A stretch of 64,000 nucleotides of DNA from JACQQW01 sp964520655 (GTDB taxonomy: Bacteria; Omnitrophota; Gorgyraeia; Zapsychrales; Fredricksoniimonadaceae), in assembly GCA_964520655.1 (NCBI GenBank), contig CAZFNI010000002.1, positions 124,001 through 188,000 on the forward strand, read 5' to 3'. Numbering within the stretch: the stretch's first letter is position 1; every line of letters starts with the position of its first letter. The translations under genes and the position numbers were made by a program. Shown here piece after piece: positions 6,978-16,239 of this stretch. Under the pieces are notes generated by a model. That model ran no database searches. It saw only the letters and a program-made list of their open reading frames with translations, and had not been told where the DNA came from.

Positions 6978-8619
6978 ACTCCCACTCTATTGCGTCTAAA
7001 ATATACTGGGGTAATTTCACATCTTCGTTCGTATCAAATATTCTTAAAGCACAATCCGTTTTATTAGTCACCATGTAATTGCTTATCGCGGACTGATCAG
7101 GATATTTTGTTTCATCAATATTTAAGGCACCTCTCAGGACAGCCAATTGTTCTTTATTAGCCTCGACTATTTGAGGCTCTAAAGTCTTAAGGTCATTTCT
7201 TTGATCTGTACAAATTTTTATTGTTGGAGAATTTACATATTGCTGATATTTCTGTGTAACGTTTTTGTCAAAAGCCCCGTCATTGTCCGTCACAACTACT
7301 ACGGGCTTTCTTATCTTTTCAGCAATTTCTAAGAATCTCAAAAATGATGTTCCCACAGAGATAACGTCCACTTCATCTTCAATGGGTAAATTTCTTTTAC
7401 TTTTTAAATATGCTTTTTGAACAATTAATTCATCTGAAGGCCCTTCAACAAGGATCGCTTTCCTGCATAAAATTAACCTCAACGTATCGTATCCGGCGAG
7501 TTTCTCGAAATACTGCTTCGTTTTCTCATCTAAATCCGTAATCCGAACTTCATTTCGTTTTAATGTCACTCTGTCAAAATTAAGCAAAATTAAGCTCCCT
7601 AGCCCAAGTTTATTTGCCACAAAACTGCTATGCGTGGAAACCATAATTTGCTTTCCTTCATGTCCATCTTTGAGATGTTTAATCAATTTATTCAGTTTTG
7701 AATGAGATAGATGATTTTCTGGTTCCTCAAGCAACAAAATATTGGCTTCTTGTGATTTTTTGTGACTGAGGGCAAGCCTTGTCTTAACCAAGCACTGCTC
7801 CCCTCTACCCGCGTAATTAAAGGGAATTTCATCTAAATAGGTTGTTAAGCTTGTTTCCCAAGCTGTTTTTGTCGACACATCGACCGACAATTCTACTTTT
7901 TTATCAGATATCTGTTTTTGTTCTAACTCTTTATTTATTTCTTTTACAGCGGCGTCATCTGCGAAAGAATCTTTTAGCCTTCTATGTGCCTGGGATATTT
8001 TTACTTTATGTTCGTCGGAAAGAAGATCACGAATAATGCGAGAAATATAAACATCTGATCCATTCTGATAGCGACTATTGGAGGAATCAATTAGTGCGGA
8101 TTTGAATGGTATCGTTCTTGGAGTCAACCTATCGTCACGGGCAAAAGAAGACCATGAAAAATCATAATATTCTATAGGAAGCGAACTTATTTTGTCTCCG
8201 CCATCTACTAAGATTTTATATTCATTCTGATATTTTTCGTTGAAAAACATCTTGAATCGAACCCCACATTCTTTTTCCTTTATGCTATTTCCGTTTCCTT
8301 CAAAAAGCGCCTTAATTGAATCATCTTCAATTTCAAAAAATAATTCGATCTGAATGTGCGGAGGTTGCAAGCGATTGCTAGTCGCTAAACTATCTAAATA
8401 ATTTCTTATAACTTTATTGTTGAACAAAGATTGTGTTAGTTCGGTACCCACATATTTGCCATAAATCCAGCCGGAAAGAGCCAAATGGATCGCTTCCAAA
8501 ATAGTAGATTTACCCGCTTCATTATCGCCAACTAAAATATTAAGATGCTTGTTAAGCTCTAGACAGAATTTGCCTTCAAAGCATTTAAAATTTTCGATAA
8601 TAATTTTCTTTATGTGCAT
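6964..8619 (-). CDS. OLD-family ATPase/TOPRIM nuclease (GajA-like)
   Basis: 551 residues. An ABC-type ATPase half is built from Walker A GDNEAGKST (31-39), a GRGEQ signature (271-275), Walker B ILLLEEPENH (294-303) and an H-loop STHSS (328-332). It is followed by a TOPRIM half with Glu392 (ILVEGPSDE) and Asp445/Asp447 (VVVTDNDGAFDK). This is the class 2 OLD nuclease layout, and its length is close to that of GajA (about 580). The ATG has AGGAT 7 bp upstream. It is the first gene of the operon; an IS3 element now sits about 70 bp upstream, so the native promoter must lie within that short space or be supplied by the IS. Confidence 0.88.
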   Translation of the reverse strand: MHIKKIIIENFKCFEGKFCLELNKHLNILVGDNEAGKSTILEAIHLALSGWIYGKYVGTELTQSLFNNKVIRNYLDSLATSNRLQPPHIQIELFFEIEDDSIKALFEGNGNSIKEKECGVRFKMFFNEKYQNEYKILVDGGDKISSLPIEYYDFSWSSFARDDRLTPRTIPFKSALIDSSNSRYQNGSDVYISRIIRDLLSDEHKVKISQAHRRLKDSFADDAAVKEINKELEQKQISDKKVELSVDVSTKTAWETSLTTYLDEIPFNYAGRGEQCLVKTRLALSHKKSQEANILLLEEPENHLSHSKLNKLIKHLKDGHEGKQIMVSTHSSFVANKLGLGSLILLNFDRVTLKRNEVRITDLDEKTKQYFEKLAGYDTLRLILCRKAILVEGPSDELIVQKAYLKSKRNLPIEDEVDVISVGTSFLRFLEIAEKIRKPVVVVTDNDGAFDKNVTQKYQQYVNSPTIKICTDQRNDLKTLEPQIVEANKEQLAVLRGALNIDETKYPDQSAISNYMVTNKTDCALRIFDTNEDVKLPQYILDAIEWEYVQE

Positions 8620-8650
8620 ATTTTATCCTGCAAGCTCGCCGCGGAAGGCT

Positions 8651-8666
8651 TTGGCTAAATAGCCAA
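8651..8666. promoter_or_regulatory. Palindrome upstream of the OLD-helicase operon
   Basis: An exact 7-2-7 dyad, TTGGCTA-AA-TAGCCAA, lies 32-47 bp before the OLD-type start codon. Size and place suit an operator for a dimeric repressor. No regulator is encoded in the operon itself, so its binding protein is unknown. It might instead be a short hairpin. Confidence 0.4.
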
Positions 8667-8754
8667 TCGGCCTTATAGTTTTTATACTGCCACTAGTTAA
8701 CAGAACGTGATCAATTTGTTAGAATAGGGCTCGTAACCGAAAGGAGCCTTATTC

Positions 8755-9030
8755 ATGAAATACCGACAATGGACCAGCAAACAAAAATCACAGATCGTAC
8801 TTGAGGGCCTCTCCGGACAGATCGACATCACCAAACTATGCCAGAAATACCAAGTCTCGCAAGCGCAGTATTACAAATGGCGCGACGCTTTCCTGGTCAA
8901 CTGCCACCAGTCCTTTGAAGTCAAAAAACAGTCACAAAAAGAACAATATCTGGAAGGCAAAGTTCAAAAACTGACCAAGATTATCGGAGATCTGACCATT
9001 GAGTTAAAAAAAAGCGAATACGAGCTATGA
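8755..9030 (+). CDS. IS3-family transposase OrfA
   Basis: 91 residues with an N-terminal helix-turn-helix (KQKSQIVLEGLSGQIDITKL, then YQVSQAQYYKWRDAFL) and a C-terminal leucine-zipper-like helix, the usual OrfA layout for binding the IS ends. AAGGAG stands 8 bp before the ATG. Near its end an A8G run (9006-9014) gives a slippery site; a -1 shift there enters the orfB frame with no stop in between, so a fused OrfAB transposase can be made, as in other IS3 members. Confidence 0.88.
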   Translation: MKYRQWTSKQKSQIVLEGLSGQIDITKLCQKYQVSQAQYYKWRDAFLVNCHQSFEVKKQSQKEQYLEGKVQKLTKIIGDLTIELKKSEYEL

Positions 9031-9815
9031 AACGAACCCGCGCCCAATCAACCATACAAAGAGACCTGGAACTGCTGGCCGTCATCAATCCGATCAAAAC
9101 CGACCATCCCCTCTGGGGGTATCGTCGTGTCTGGGCGTATTTAAAATACCGCCAGAATTATTCCGTCGCCATTAATCGCGTGTATCGTATTATGAAAGAG
9201 CATCAAATGATCGTCACCAAACTTCAACGGTTACGCGCTCGACGCGGCCCCATGCGCTCAAAGCCACGATCACATCAGCCCAACCACTTTTGGGGTATCG
9301 ACATGACCAAGATAAAAATCTATCCCTGGGGCTGGCTGTATCTGTGTATCGTTCTCGATTGGTGCACCAAAGAAATCGTTGGTTATTCGTTAAGCATTCA
9401 GTCCAAAACCGATGACTGGTTATCAGCCGTTGAAATGGCCGTCAATAACCGATTCCCTAACGGCATCAAATCCGATTTAAAAAAACAGTTGTTCTTGATC
9501 TCAGATAACGGCTGTCAGCCGACATCCCAGCGGTTCATGATGAACTGTTCGCTTTTGGGCATCAAACAAATCTTTACAACTTGGTCTAATCCCAAAGGCA
9601 ATTCCGACACCGAACGCGTCATGCGAACACTCAAAGAGGACCTGGTCTGGACCTATGACTGGGATAATCCCTTCGCCTTCAGCGAAGCCTTGAGAAACTG
9701 GATCGTCGCTTACAATACCGACTATCCCCATCAGTCCTTAAATAACATGACGCCGACGCAGTATTACGAACAATTTAACAAAGAACCCGTTCTAACAAAT
9801 TTTTCCCTTGCTTAA
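9027..9815 (+). CDS. IS3-family transposase OrfB (DDE integrase core)
   Basis: 262 residues. An HTH_21-like N-terminus (HPLWGYRRVWAYLKY) is followed by an rve core: first Asp in FWGIDMTKI, second Asp in LISDNGCQPTSQ, and Glu in GNSDTERVMRTLKEDL. The C-terminal YNTDYPHQSLNNMTP is typical. The ATG overlaps the orfA stop (ATGA). The reading frame is full length with all catalytic residues, so the element may still be active. Confidence 0.9.
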   Translation: MKRTRAQSTIQRDLELLAVINPIKTDHPLWGYRRVWAYLKYRQNYSVAINRVYRIMKEHQMIVTKLQRLRARRGPMRSKPRSHQPNHFWGIDMTKIKIYPWGWLYLCIVLDWCTKEIVGYSLSIQSKTDDWLSAVEMAVNNRFPNGIKSDLKKQLFLISDNGCQPTSQRFMMNCSLLGIKQIFTTWSNPKGNSDTERVMRTLKEDLVWTYDWDNPFAFSEALRNWIVAYNTDYPHQSLNNMTPTQYYEQFNKEPVLTNFSLA

Positions 9816-9832
9816 GTAGTGGCATTACATTT

Positions 9833-11311
9833 TTACTTCCTCAATTTCTCAATAATCCCCTTAAAACTTTCCAACCCTGCTTCGATATTCTCAATAATCT
9901 CAACCGCAAGTACATCTGGATCGGGGAGATTGTCGAGATCAGTTAAGCTTTTATCCTTAAGCCAGAAAATATCGAGGCTGGTCTTATCCCGGGCGACGAT
10001 CTGGTCATAATTAAACTTACGCCAACGGCCTTCGGGATTTTTCTCCGACCATGTTTCCTTACGCTTGTGGCGGTTGGCTGGGTTATAACACTCACTGAAC
10101 TCTTTAAGATCTTCAAACTTCAATGTATTCTTCTTAAGTGTGAAATGTATATTCGTCCGGAAGTCGTAAATCCACACTTCTTTGGTTTGCGCGTTCTTGC
10201 TTGCTGGCCGATTATCAAAAAAAATGACATTTGCTTTCACTCCCGGCTTATAAAAAATCCCCGTCGGTAAGCGTAGAATGGTATGCAGGTCAGTTGTTTC
10301 TAAAAGCTTCTTACGCACGGTCTCACCCGCACCTCCCTCAAAAAGAACGTTATCGGGCACAACAACCCCAGCCTTACCATCAACTTTAAGCATGGTGTGG
10401 ATATGCTGGACAAAATTGAGTTGCTTATTTGAAGTTGTCGCCCAAAAATCCTGACGATTATAGACAAGATCTTCAGATTCTTCTTCACCTTCCTCATTAG
10501 TAAAGGTCATACTGCTTTTTTTACCAAATGGCGGATTCGTTAAAACATAGTCAAATCGCAGACCATTGTCCGCAATTAAGGCATCTGATCGCTCAACCGG
10601 TGGTAAATTGTCAAGATCGCCTATGTTATGCAAAAATAAATTCATCAAACACAAACGTGCTGTACTCTGTACAATCTCCCATCCTTTAAAAGTCTTAAAT
10701 TTTAAGAATTGAAGTTCTTCTTTATTAAGTTGATAGTTATTTTTATTGGTAATGAAGTCGTAGACCGCAAGAAAAAAACCACCCGTTCCACATGCTGGAT
10801 CAGCAATCATCTTTTCAGGTTCGGGGCGCATACATTCAACAATGGCTCGAATCAATGCACGAGGAGTAAAATACTGCCCTGCACCGCTTTTTGTATCCTC
10901 AGCATTTTTCTCAAGCAAACCTTCATAAATATCACCTTTAATATCTGCCCCTATCTTGACCCACATTTCTTGATCAATCATCTGGACAATACGGTAAAGC
11001 TTTGCTGGGTCGGTAATTTTATTTTGTGACTTAAAGAAAATCTTGCCGAGCATTCCGCTTTTCTGACCAAATTCACGTAAAAGCGTGACATAGTGCGTCT
11101 CAAGTTCTGCCCCACGCTTGCTGACCAATGTTTCCCAGCGATATTCCTTAGGAATATCCATTTTGCGATTATAAGGCGGCTTTGAATATTCATCAGCCAT
11201 CTTAAGAAACAACAAATATGTCAATTGCTCCAAATAATCGCCATATCCCACGCCATCATCTTTAAGCACATTACAAAACGACCAAACTTTTGATACCAAT
11301 GCCTCAGTCAT
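9833..11311 (-). CDS. hsdM: Type I restriction-modification N6-adenine methyltransferase HsdM
   Basis: 492 residues. The N-terminal helical HsdM_N domain is followed by the methyltransferase core with motif I DPACGTGGFF (171-180) and catalytic motif IV NPPFG (259-263); the conserved GQYFTPRALIRAIVE stretch precedes them. With HsdS it methylates adenine in the bipartite site, and with HsdR it forms the restriction complex. The start overlaps the hsdS end by 8 bp. It is the last gene of radC-hsdR-hsdS-hsdM. Confidence 0.93.
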   Translation of the reverse strand: MTEALVSKVWSFCNVLKDDGVGYGDYLEQLTYLLFLKMADEYSKPPYNRKMDIPKEYRWETLVSKRGAELETHYVTLLREFGQKSGMLGKIFFKSQNKITDPAKLYRIVQMIDQEMWVKIGADIKGDIYEGLLEKNAEDTKSGAGQYFTPRALIRAIVECMRPEPEKMIADPACGTGGFFLAVYDFITNKNNYQLNKEELQFLKFKTFKGWEIVQSTARLCLMNLFLHNIGDLDNLPPVERSDALIADNGLRFDYVLTNPPFGKKSSMTFTNEEGEEESEDLVYNRQDFWATTSNKQLNFVQHIHTMLKVDGKAGVVVPDNVLFEGGAGETVRKKLLETTDLHTILRLPTGIFYKPGVKANVIFFDNRPASKNAQTKEVWIYDFRTNIHFTLKKNTLKFEDLKEFSECYNPANRHKRKETWSEKNPEGRWRKFNYDQIVARDKTSLDIFWLKDKSLTDLDNLPDPDVLAVEIIENIEAGLESFKGIIEKLRK

Positions 11312-12662
11312 GCTTCTTTTTTCCTTTCGACTTAACCTCTAAAGCTTCTTTTTCAGCTTTTATCCTTTGGAGCAAGGCCTTGGCTGAATTATCACCGGAT
11401 GTTAAATTTTTGTGTTCTTTACGCCATTGCTCCGTTAAGTTGCCTTCAAATGCCTTCTTTAAAACACTCTGTCGAAGGACTTCGGCTTTTTGTATACTTT
11501 CATTAATGGTTAATTCAAGAGAATCGCAAAACGAAAAACGAGATTCTACATCCTCAACTATTTTTAACTGATCTTCCAAAGAACAAAAAGGAATTAGCAG
11601 ATCTTTAATCTCTTCAGAATTAATATTATGAACTCCACTTGTCGATTTCGCTTTGCCTTCAATCTGATTCCTTAATTGTGGCGAAGATAGAATATACTGT
11701 AAATAATAGCTATTCAGATTTGATTTTAGCCTAAGCCGTATTAGATAACCTGCATACAGAGCATGAGTATCTTTCTTGGTTACAATAGCTGTTTTACCTA
11801 CGAGAGAAACACTGCCGTTAGAACGAATCATCAGCAAATCGCCTTCTATAAGTGAATATTTATTCACTTCATCATTAGTAAAATAAGCATACTTTAAATC
11901 AGACAGGTCAATATATTGACTCCCAATATTCGGTATTCTTAAAACAGCTTTCCCGATAGAATCTTTTCTACATTTACGTGCCGTCCCATATTTAGGTTGT
12001 TCAATAAAATTTCCAAATTTTACAAAATCCTTCCCTATTGCTATTTGGTTTAACACCGAATAACGATAAACTTTCAACTGCTCTTTAGCTTTTTTAAAAT
12101 TTTCGATGGCGTTGTCGAGATCGGAAAAAAATTCTTCGATTACAGAAATTATGCGTTCTTGCTCGGCTGTAGGGGCAATTAATATTGGAATCACATTTAC
12201 TTTTGATAAAGGGATTGAGGGCAAGGTGGTAGCATGAGCAATGTGATTGAAGTCAACTGTCTTAAGCCAATAATATATCCAGTCACTTAAAATACCATCG
12301 TAGGGCATGGCAATTGCGATATGACTGACAACATACATATCCGTCTTTAATACTGCTCTTTGATTTAATAGGCTTGATGCACCACTTTTAGTAAATAGAA
12401 CCGTCCCCTTTGGAAAAAGTTTCATTCTTTCAATAGCACTATGATTAATGCGATCAGCTGTATCCATAATATATTTACTTATCCCTAATCGCCCCATATC
12501 TTGGACACGGACAAAAGGATATGTGCCGTTATCGAAAAATTGATTTCCTTGAGGAGCAGGATTACCTGCACCCAATTTTGTAATATTTCCAAGAGGAGCT
12601 TGTGCCCAATTTTCAGGAAGCATACTTCGATCATCTAATAAAACTGTTGAATTCTTTTTCAA
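11304..12662 (-). CDS. hsdS: Type I restriction-modification specificity subunit HsdS
   Basis: 452 residues with two target-recognition domains. The first starts PENWAQAPLGNITKLGAG; the second starts FVKFGNFIEQPKYGTARKC and includes GDLLMIRSNGS. Each is followed by a conserved coiled-coil spacer (TAEQERIISVIEEFFSDLDN; SLEDQLKIVEDVESRFSF) that sets the gap between the two half-sites. The start is TTG, overlapping the hsdR stop as TTGA. The recognised sequence cannot be predicted from the protein alone. Confidence 0.92.
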   Translation of the reverse strand: MKKNSTVLLDDRSMLPENWAQAPLGNITKLGAGNPAPQGNQFFDNGTYPFVRVQDMGRLGISKYIMDTADRINHSAIERMKLFPKGTVLFTKSGASSLLNQRAVLKTDMYVVSHIAIAMPYDGILSDWIYYWLKTVDFNHIAHATTLPSIPLSKVNVIPILIAPTAEQERIISVIEEFFSDLDNAIENFKKAKEQLKVYRYSVLNQIAIGKDFVKFGNFIEQPKYGTARKCRKDSIGKAVLRIPNIGSQYIDLSDLKYAYFTNDEVNKYSLIEGDLLMIRSNGSVSLVGKTAIVTKKDTHALYAGYLIRLRLKSNLNSYYLQYILSSPQLRNQIEGKAKSTSGVHNINSEEIKDLLIPFCSLEDQLKIVEDVESRFSFCDSLELTINESIQKAEVLRQSVLKKAFEGNLTEQWRKEHKNLTSGDNSAKALLQRIKAEKEALEVKSKGKKKHD

Positions 12663-15403
12663 GCTACCAGCACCTCGTTTAATTCTTCAATTAACTTGTC
12701 TGCCTCATCACCAAAAAGCTCATGGAGTTTTCCAAGTCCACCACGGTCGCCAAATGGCGACAACTCAAAGTCGTCTTTCTCAATATGAAATGACGTGGCA
12801 ATGTGATCACGAATCATATAAAGCCATTCCATCTGCTCTTTTGTGAAATGCTTATGCCCTGATTGCGCGTGGACAACCCAATCACGAAAATTCCGACGTG
12901 CTATGGCATCGTAATCAGATAGTTTTTTATCTATGTTGACAATACGGCGAATAAGCCCCACTAAAGCCGTCAACTCACTCTTGGGGTTTTCGCTCACGTT
13001 CTCCAAATGCGCATACGCATCCCAAACCCGAAGCGGTGCTAAATTTGGTTTCTTCTCGCGCAATGTTTCAAAGACTTCCTTGATCATCTTGTAGGTTATT
13101 TCTCGCCTACGAAACGGCTGACTGTAAAAAATAACCAGCGCTTGAATCTCATCTTTATGTTGCTCAAGAAAACTTTTAAAATCCTGAATCAAACTTTGCG
13201 CTTGGTCTTTGGCCTGCTGATCCCACCCTGCGAAGGTAACACGGTCAATATTGACAGTATCAATGATCTGCTCAAAAGAGCGACGAACGGTTTCAATATA
13301 TTCGTTGAGAGGTCCGTTAAAAATACTGCTAGCTTGTTTTGATAACTCTTCTTTAGCGCGTTTAAGTTTTTCATCTTGTGAAATATCAATAGTAGAGAAA
13401 AGTTGTCCTGCCTTTTCCTCAATACGATCCGGGTTATGTGCATCAAGTAGACCATTCACAACAGCACCTAAAGGCATTCCACCGGACAATTCTTTTATTT
13501 TCTGACGTTCTTTATCTTTAATCTGACGATCCATGCGCGTTAAACGATTTGCCAACGATAGAAAAGTATCTTCATCCCGGGCGCCCATCATAACGGCATT
13601 AAGCAAATCTTTAAGTGGAACGGCGCTCTTACGTTCAAGAGGACGACTGTCGGTTTTAAGTGACTTTGTAACTCCAACAGCATCAACAACGACAAAATGA
13701 TCTTTTTCATATTTTGCAGAGGGTGTAACTCTCCTAAGATCATCTAATCCAAGAGTTCTTGTTCCGCGGCCTTTCATTTGTTCAAAATAATTAGCAGAGC
13801 GCACGTCGCGCATAAAAAGTAAGCATTCTAAAGGCTTCACGTCTGTGCCGGTTGCGATCATATCTACAGTGACAGCGATGCGTGGATTGTATGAGTTTCT
13901 AAACTGAGCAAGCAAGGTATCGCCATCTTCTTCAGCTTTATAGGTAATCTTTTTACAGAAATCATTTCCTTCGGCAAACTCTTCCCGCACAATCTCGATA
14001 ATATCGTCGGCGTGGCTGTCGGTCTTTGCAAAAATTAAAGTCTTAGGAACTTCTTTACGGCCGGGGAATAACTCAGGCAACTTATTTTTAAATGTTTTAA
14101 TAACATTACGAATTTGGCTTGGATTGACTACACTACGATCCAAATCTTTTCCAGAGTATTTGATTTCTTCATCCGTCTGTTCCCAGCGTTTTTTGCGAGT
14201 CAACCGTTCTCTCACATCCACAAATTCTTTGGCCTGAATGGTTCCTCCCTGCTGTGTTCGTTCTGTATCAATGATATAAACGTTGAATCCCACATTAACC
14301 CCGTCGGCGACAGCGCGTTCGTGTGGATATTCACTGACAACATTCTCTTTGAAGAAACCAAAGGTACGTTTATCAGGAGTTGCTGTCAATCCGATTAAGA
14401 AAGCATCAAAATAATCCAACACCTGTTGCCACAGGTTATAAATTGAGCGGTGACATTCATCGATGACAATAAAATCAAAAAACTCAAGCGGAACCTTTTC
14501 GTTGTAAATTACAGGCATCGGTGCTTTTGGCTGCCATACTTCATTGGGATTAACCTCTTCAGCAGATTCGTCAAGCTCATCCCCTTTTAAAATCGAATAA
14601 AGACGCTGAATAGTACTAATACACACTTGACTGTCTTTTGAAACATAGCTCGACTTCAACCTCTGGACATTATAGAGTTCAGTGAATTTACGATTGTCGT
14701 CGTTTGGTGTATATGCCATGAATTCCTGCTCAGCTTGTTTGCCGAGGTTTCTTGTATCAACGAGAAAAAGCACTCGTTTGGCCTTTGCAAATTTAAGCAG
14801 ACGGTAAATGGAAGTAATGGCGGTAAAAGTCTTTCCACTTCCCGTTGCCATCTGAATAAGTGCTCGGGGGTAATTGTCTCTAAAAGATTTCTCAAGATTC
14901 CTGATGGCTTTAATCTGGCAGTCACGCAGACCTTTTTCATCAAGAACAGGTATATCTTGAAACCTTGCCCGTAATGTTTTTGGAGTCGCAAGCCATTCTT
15001 TAAATGTTTCTGGTTTGTGAAAAGAAAATACTTGGCGCGCTCGAGGTTTTGGATCGCTGAAATCGGTGAATCGAGTTATTTCACCAGTGCTTTCATAAAC
15101 ATAACTAAGCGGAGCGTTATTGACATATTTAAGCTGTGCCAAAGCATATGCTTCAGCTTGTGCCTCGTGGACAGTTAGACGATGGCCCTCTTCCTCTCGC
15201 TTAGCTTCAATAACACCGACTGGTTTGCGGTCAACAAAAAGGACATAATCAACAGGGCCAATGTCGGTTGGATACTCCCGAACAGCAATGCCTAGTCCAG
15301 CATTAAAGTTCAATGCTTTTCTGTCTTGTACTTTCCATCCAGACTGAATAAGCAAGTCATCAATTTTATCGCGGGCTATTTGTTCAGGGTTTTGATTTAC
15401 CAT
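12659..15403 (-). CDS. hsdR: Type I restriction enzyme endonuclease/translocase HsdR
   Basis: 914 residues. The N-terminal PD-(D/E)XK nuclease has D52, E66 and K68 (VDYVLF and GVIEAKRE). The SF2 translocase follows with Walker A MATGSGKT (185-192), DECH box (315-318), FLIGLTATP and the later motif MKGRGTRT. The C-terminal helical domain would contact HsdM/HsdS. The frame is intact and of normal length. The start is 2 bp after the radC stop, so transcription is shared with radC. Confidence 0.94.
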   Translation of the reverse strand: MVNQNPEQIARDKIDDLLIQSGWKVQDRKALNFNAGLGIAVREYPTDIGPVDYVLFVDRKPVGVIEAKREEEGHRLTVHEAQAEAYALAQLKYVNNAPLSYVYESTGEITRFTDFSDPKPRARQVFSFHKPETFKEWLATPKTLRARFQDIPVLDEKGLRDCQIKAIRNLEKSFRDNYPRALIQMATGSGKTFTAITSIYRLLKFAKAKRVLFLVDTRNLGKQAEQEFMAYTPNDDNRKFTELYNVQRLKSSYVSKDSQVCISTIQRLYSILKGDELDESAEEVNPNEVWQPKAPMPVIYNEKVPLEFFDFIVIDECHRSIYNLWQQVLDYFDAFLIGLTATPDKRTFGFFKENVVSEYPHERAVADGVNVGFNVYIIDTERTQQGGTIQAKEFVDVRERLTRKKRWEQTDEEIKYSGKDLDRSVVNPSQIRNVIKTFKNKLPELFPGRKEVPKTLIFAKTDSHADDIIEIVREEFAEGNDFCKKITYKAEEDGDTLLAQFRNSYNPRIAVTVDMIATGTDVKPLECLLFMRDVRSANYFEQMKGRGTRTLGLDDLRRVTPSAKYEKDHFVVVDAVGVTKSLKTDSRPLERKSAVPLKDLLNAVMMGARDEDTFLSLANRLTRMDRQIKDKERQKIKELSGGMPLGAVVNGLLDAHNPDRIEEKAGQLFSTIDISQDEKLKRAKEELSKQASSIFNGPLNEYIETVRRSFEQIIDTVNIDRVTFAGWDQQAKDQAQSLIQDFKSFLEQHKDEIQALVIFYSQPFRRREITYKMIKEVFETLREKKPNLAPLRVWDAYAHLENVSENPKSELTALVGLIRRIVNIDKKLSDYDAIARRNFRDWVVHAQSGHKHFTKEQMEWLYMIRDHIATSFHIEKDDFELSPFGDRGGLGKLHELFGDEADKLIEELNEVLVA

Positions 15404-15405
15404 AT

Positions 15406-16122
15406 TTATTCCATTTTTCCTTCATCAGCAAAACTGAAAAAATTATCACCGCCGATAATAATATGATCCTGCACTTTTATTTCCATTAGCTTCCCAGCAT
15501 CACAGAGTTCTTTGGTAAATTTCTTATCTTGGGCGCTAGGCGCAGTTTCTCCGCTGGGATGGTTATGAACACAAACGATTGATTTGGCGAATTTCTGTAA
15601 AGCGGTGTGAATTATTTCGCGGATAATTGGAAAGGCATGATCGACCGTTCCAACAGCGGCATCGGAAATATCTATGATTCGATTATTGTTATCAAGATAG
15701 ACAACCTTAAAGACTTCGGTCTTAAGGTCGCGCATGTGGGGCAAAACGATGTCAACAATGTCTTTGGCGGAAGCGATTTTCTGCTTGCCCGGCGACACAA
15801 CATCCTGCTGATAGCGCCGCCCGATCTCAAGCGCGGCCTGAATGTGGGCAATCTTAGCACCACCTAAACCTTTGAATTCCTTCCAATCGCGGGTGTCGGT
15901 ATGGGCCATGCTCCTGAAGGAGCCGAATTTACTCAGGATTTTGCGGGAAAGCTCCACGGCGCTGGTTCCGGCCGTGCCGGTGCGCAACAAAATAGCCAAG
16001 AGTTCTGAATTGCTTAAAGCACCCGCGCCTTTCTTGAGCAATTTCTCTCTTGGCCTGTCATCCAGCGGCCATGATTTGATGCCTGATAATTTTAAATTTT
16101 TCGTCACGTTTTCTGAACCCAA
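15406..16122 (-). CDS. radC: RadC/JAB-domain protein of the hsd operon
   Basis: 238 residues. A helix-hairpin-helix N-terminus (SNSELLAILLRTGT, KGLGGAKIAHIQAALEIG) is followed by the JAMM/MPN+ metalloprotease-like motif: E136, HNHPSGE (186-192) and D199. The start is TTG 16122, with AGGA just upstream. RadC-like genes are often carried by genomic islands and phage-inhibition loci; the old link to DNA repair is not well supported. Its place as first gene of a radC-hsdR-hsdS-hsdM run, with 2 bp between radC and hsdR, suggests co-mobilisation or an accessory role in the R-M system. Confidence 0.9.
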   Translation of the reverse strand: MGSENVTKNLKLSGIKSWPLDDRPREKLLKKGAGALSNSELLAILLRTGTAGTSAVELSRKILSKFGSFRSMAHTDTRDWKEFKGLGGAKIAHIQAALEIGRRYQQDVVSPGKQKIASAKDIVDIVLPHMRDLKTEVFKVVYLDNNNRIIDISDAAVGTVDHAFPIIREIIHTALQKFAKSIVCVHNHPSGETAPSAQDKKFTKELCDAGKLMEIKVQDHIIIGGDNFFSFADEGKME

Positions 16123-16239
16123 TTCTTCCTAAAAAAGCGTCTGTTTTAATTCTGTGATAGCTACCCACCCCTCACTCGTATTAAAAATCTTATAACCTAC
16201 ATAACTCCAAATATTTATACTGAAATAACATCATCATTT

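Larger units (their letters stand above)
8688..9824 (+). mobile_element. IS3-family insertion sequence, apparently intact
   Basis: An element of 1,137 bp with imperfect terminal inverted repeats. Both ends read TGCCACTA-n-TTAA from the outside and share an inner block AATTTGTTAGAA, with the left repeat at 8688-8729 and the right at about 9785-9824. Ends begin TG and finish CA as in IS3 elements. It carries two overlapping ORFs (orfA, orfB). No convincing target duplication is visible: the left flank ends ATAC and the right flank begins TTAC. It lies 9 bp after the hsdM stop, between hsdM and the OLD operon, so it separates two defence systems without breaking either. Confidence 0.85.

Noticed and set aside
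8688..9824. Target-site duplication of the IS
   Set aside because: The flanks ATAC and TTAC do not give a convincing direct repeat of 3-5 bp.
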